Positions 63,771 to 64,000 of a DNA stretch of 64,000 nt are shown piece after piece (positions within the stretch are counted from its first letter, which is position 1; each line of letters starts with the position of its first letter). The stretch covers positions 53,740,372-53,804,371 of the forward strand of contig CM051518.1 in assembly GCA_028015205.1 (NCBI GenBank). Reading direction: 5' to 3'. This stretch comes from Mytilisepta virgata (taxonomy: Eukaryota; Mollusca; Bivalvia; Mytilida; Mytilidae). The translations under genes were made by a program, and so were the position numbers. The notes beneath the pieces were generated by a model. That model was not told where the DNA came from and ran no database searches. It saw only the letters and a program-made list of their open reading frames with translations.

Positions 63771-64000
63771 CACAATCAACACTTTGAATCGTTACTCCGA
63801 CCCTATTTGACAACGACTAACAGTTTTTCTGTGGGAGGTGGGTTGTTTTCTCTGTAGAATCGGCTTCCTCCATCAATAGAACACAAAAATACACCCAACT
63901 GCAATGGAAGTGACGGAAACTCAAACAGACAAATACATTATAGATAATAGATATGAAATCTGACCCCTTGACCAAGATTAACCTGCAGCTACTCCAAGAT
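63771..64000. other. Right edge, degraded SINE-like fragment
   Basis: GGTGGGTTGTTTTCTCTGTA followed by CGGCTTCCTCCATCAATAGA resembles the 3' domain of the SINE. Nothing else was recognised. Confidence 0.4.

Overview
The window is animal nuclear DNA, most probably from a marine mussel (Mytilidae). It is AT-rich and has long introns with GT-AG splice sites. About half of it is dispersed repeats of a kind I associate with mussel genomes: minisatellite-cored elements, a tRNA-derived SINE, and the cassette at about 48.78-49.17 kb. The species call is inference. No bacterial gene, CRISPR array, rRNA or functional tRNA was seen.

Two protein-coding genes are supported; they are divergently oriented. 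On the minus strand, 99-15015 (with a probable 5' UTR exon near 16.4 kb) holds a partial Ras-family small GTPase. The exons carrying the G3 (DTAGQEEF), G4 (NKND) and G5 (ETSAK) boxes are clear, and an acidic first coding exon is plausible. I could not find the exon that should carry the P-loop and switch I, and the C-terminal exon lies left of the window. On the plus strand, 20450-58379 holds a complete 16-exon gene for a Kizuna (KIZ) centrosomal protein homologue. All splice phases agree and the 2331 coding bases give 776 residues. The evidence is the N-terminal coiled coil, which aligns without gaps to vertebrate Kizuna as I remember it, and the acidic DDFFDFYE terminus.

Layout: 0-15 kb, GTPase exons separated by four copies of an element bounded by TACGACCGCA inverted repeats, with cleanly datable nested insertions. 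15-20.4 kb, intergenic, with palindromic elements and a degraded reverse transcriptase on the minus strand. 20.4-58.4 kb, KIZ, whose introns contain three SINE copies (two with near-perfect or perfect target duplications), several MITEs, and at least six minisatellite-bearing elements with hairpin ends. 58.4-59.6 kb, the KIZ 3' UTR. 60.5-63.8 kb, oppositely oriented arrays of a chain-like repeat with a small hAT-like insertion.

The two genes are not obviously linked in function; Kizuna acts at mitotic centrosomes and the GTPase in signalling. The most unusual material is the repeat layer: several families share hairpin or inverted-repeat ends but carry unrelated tandem cores, most with a period of about 145-190 bases. 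This is consistent with Helentron-associated or 'pearl'-type bivalve elements, but no Rep/helicase gene is in the window.
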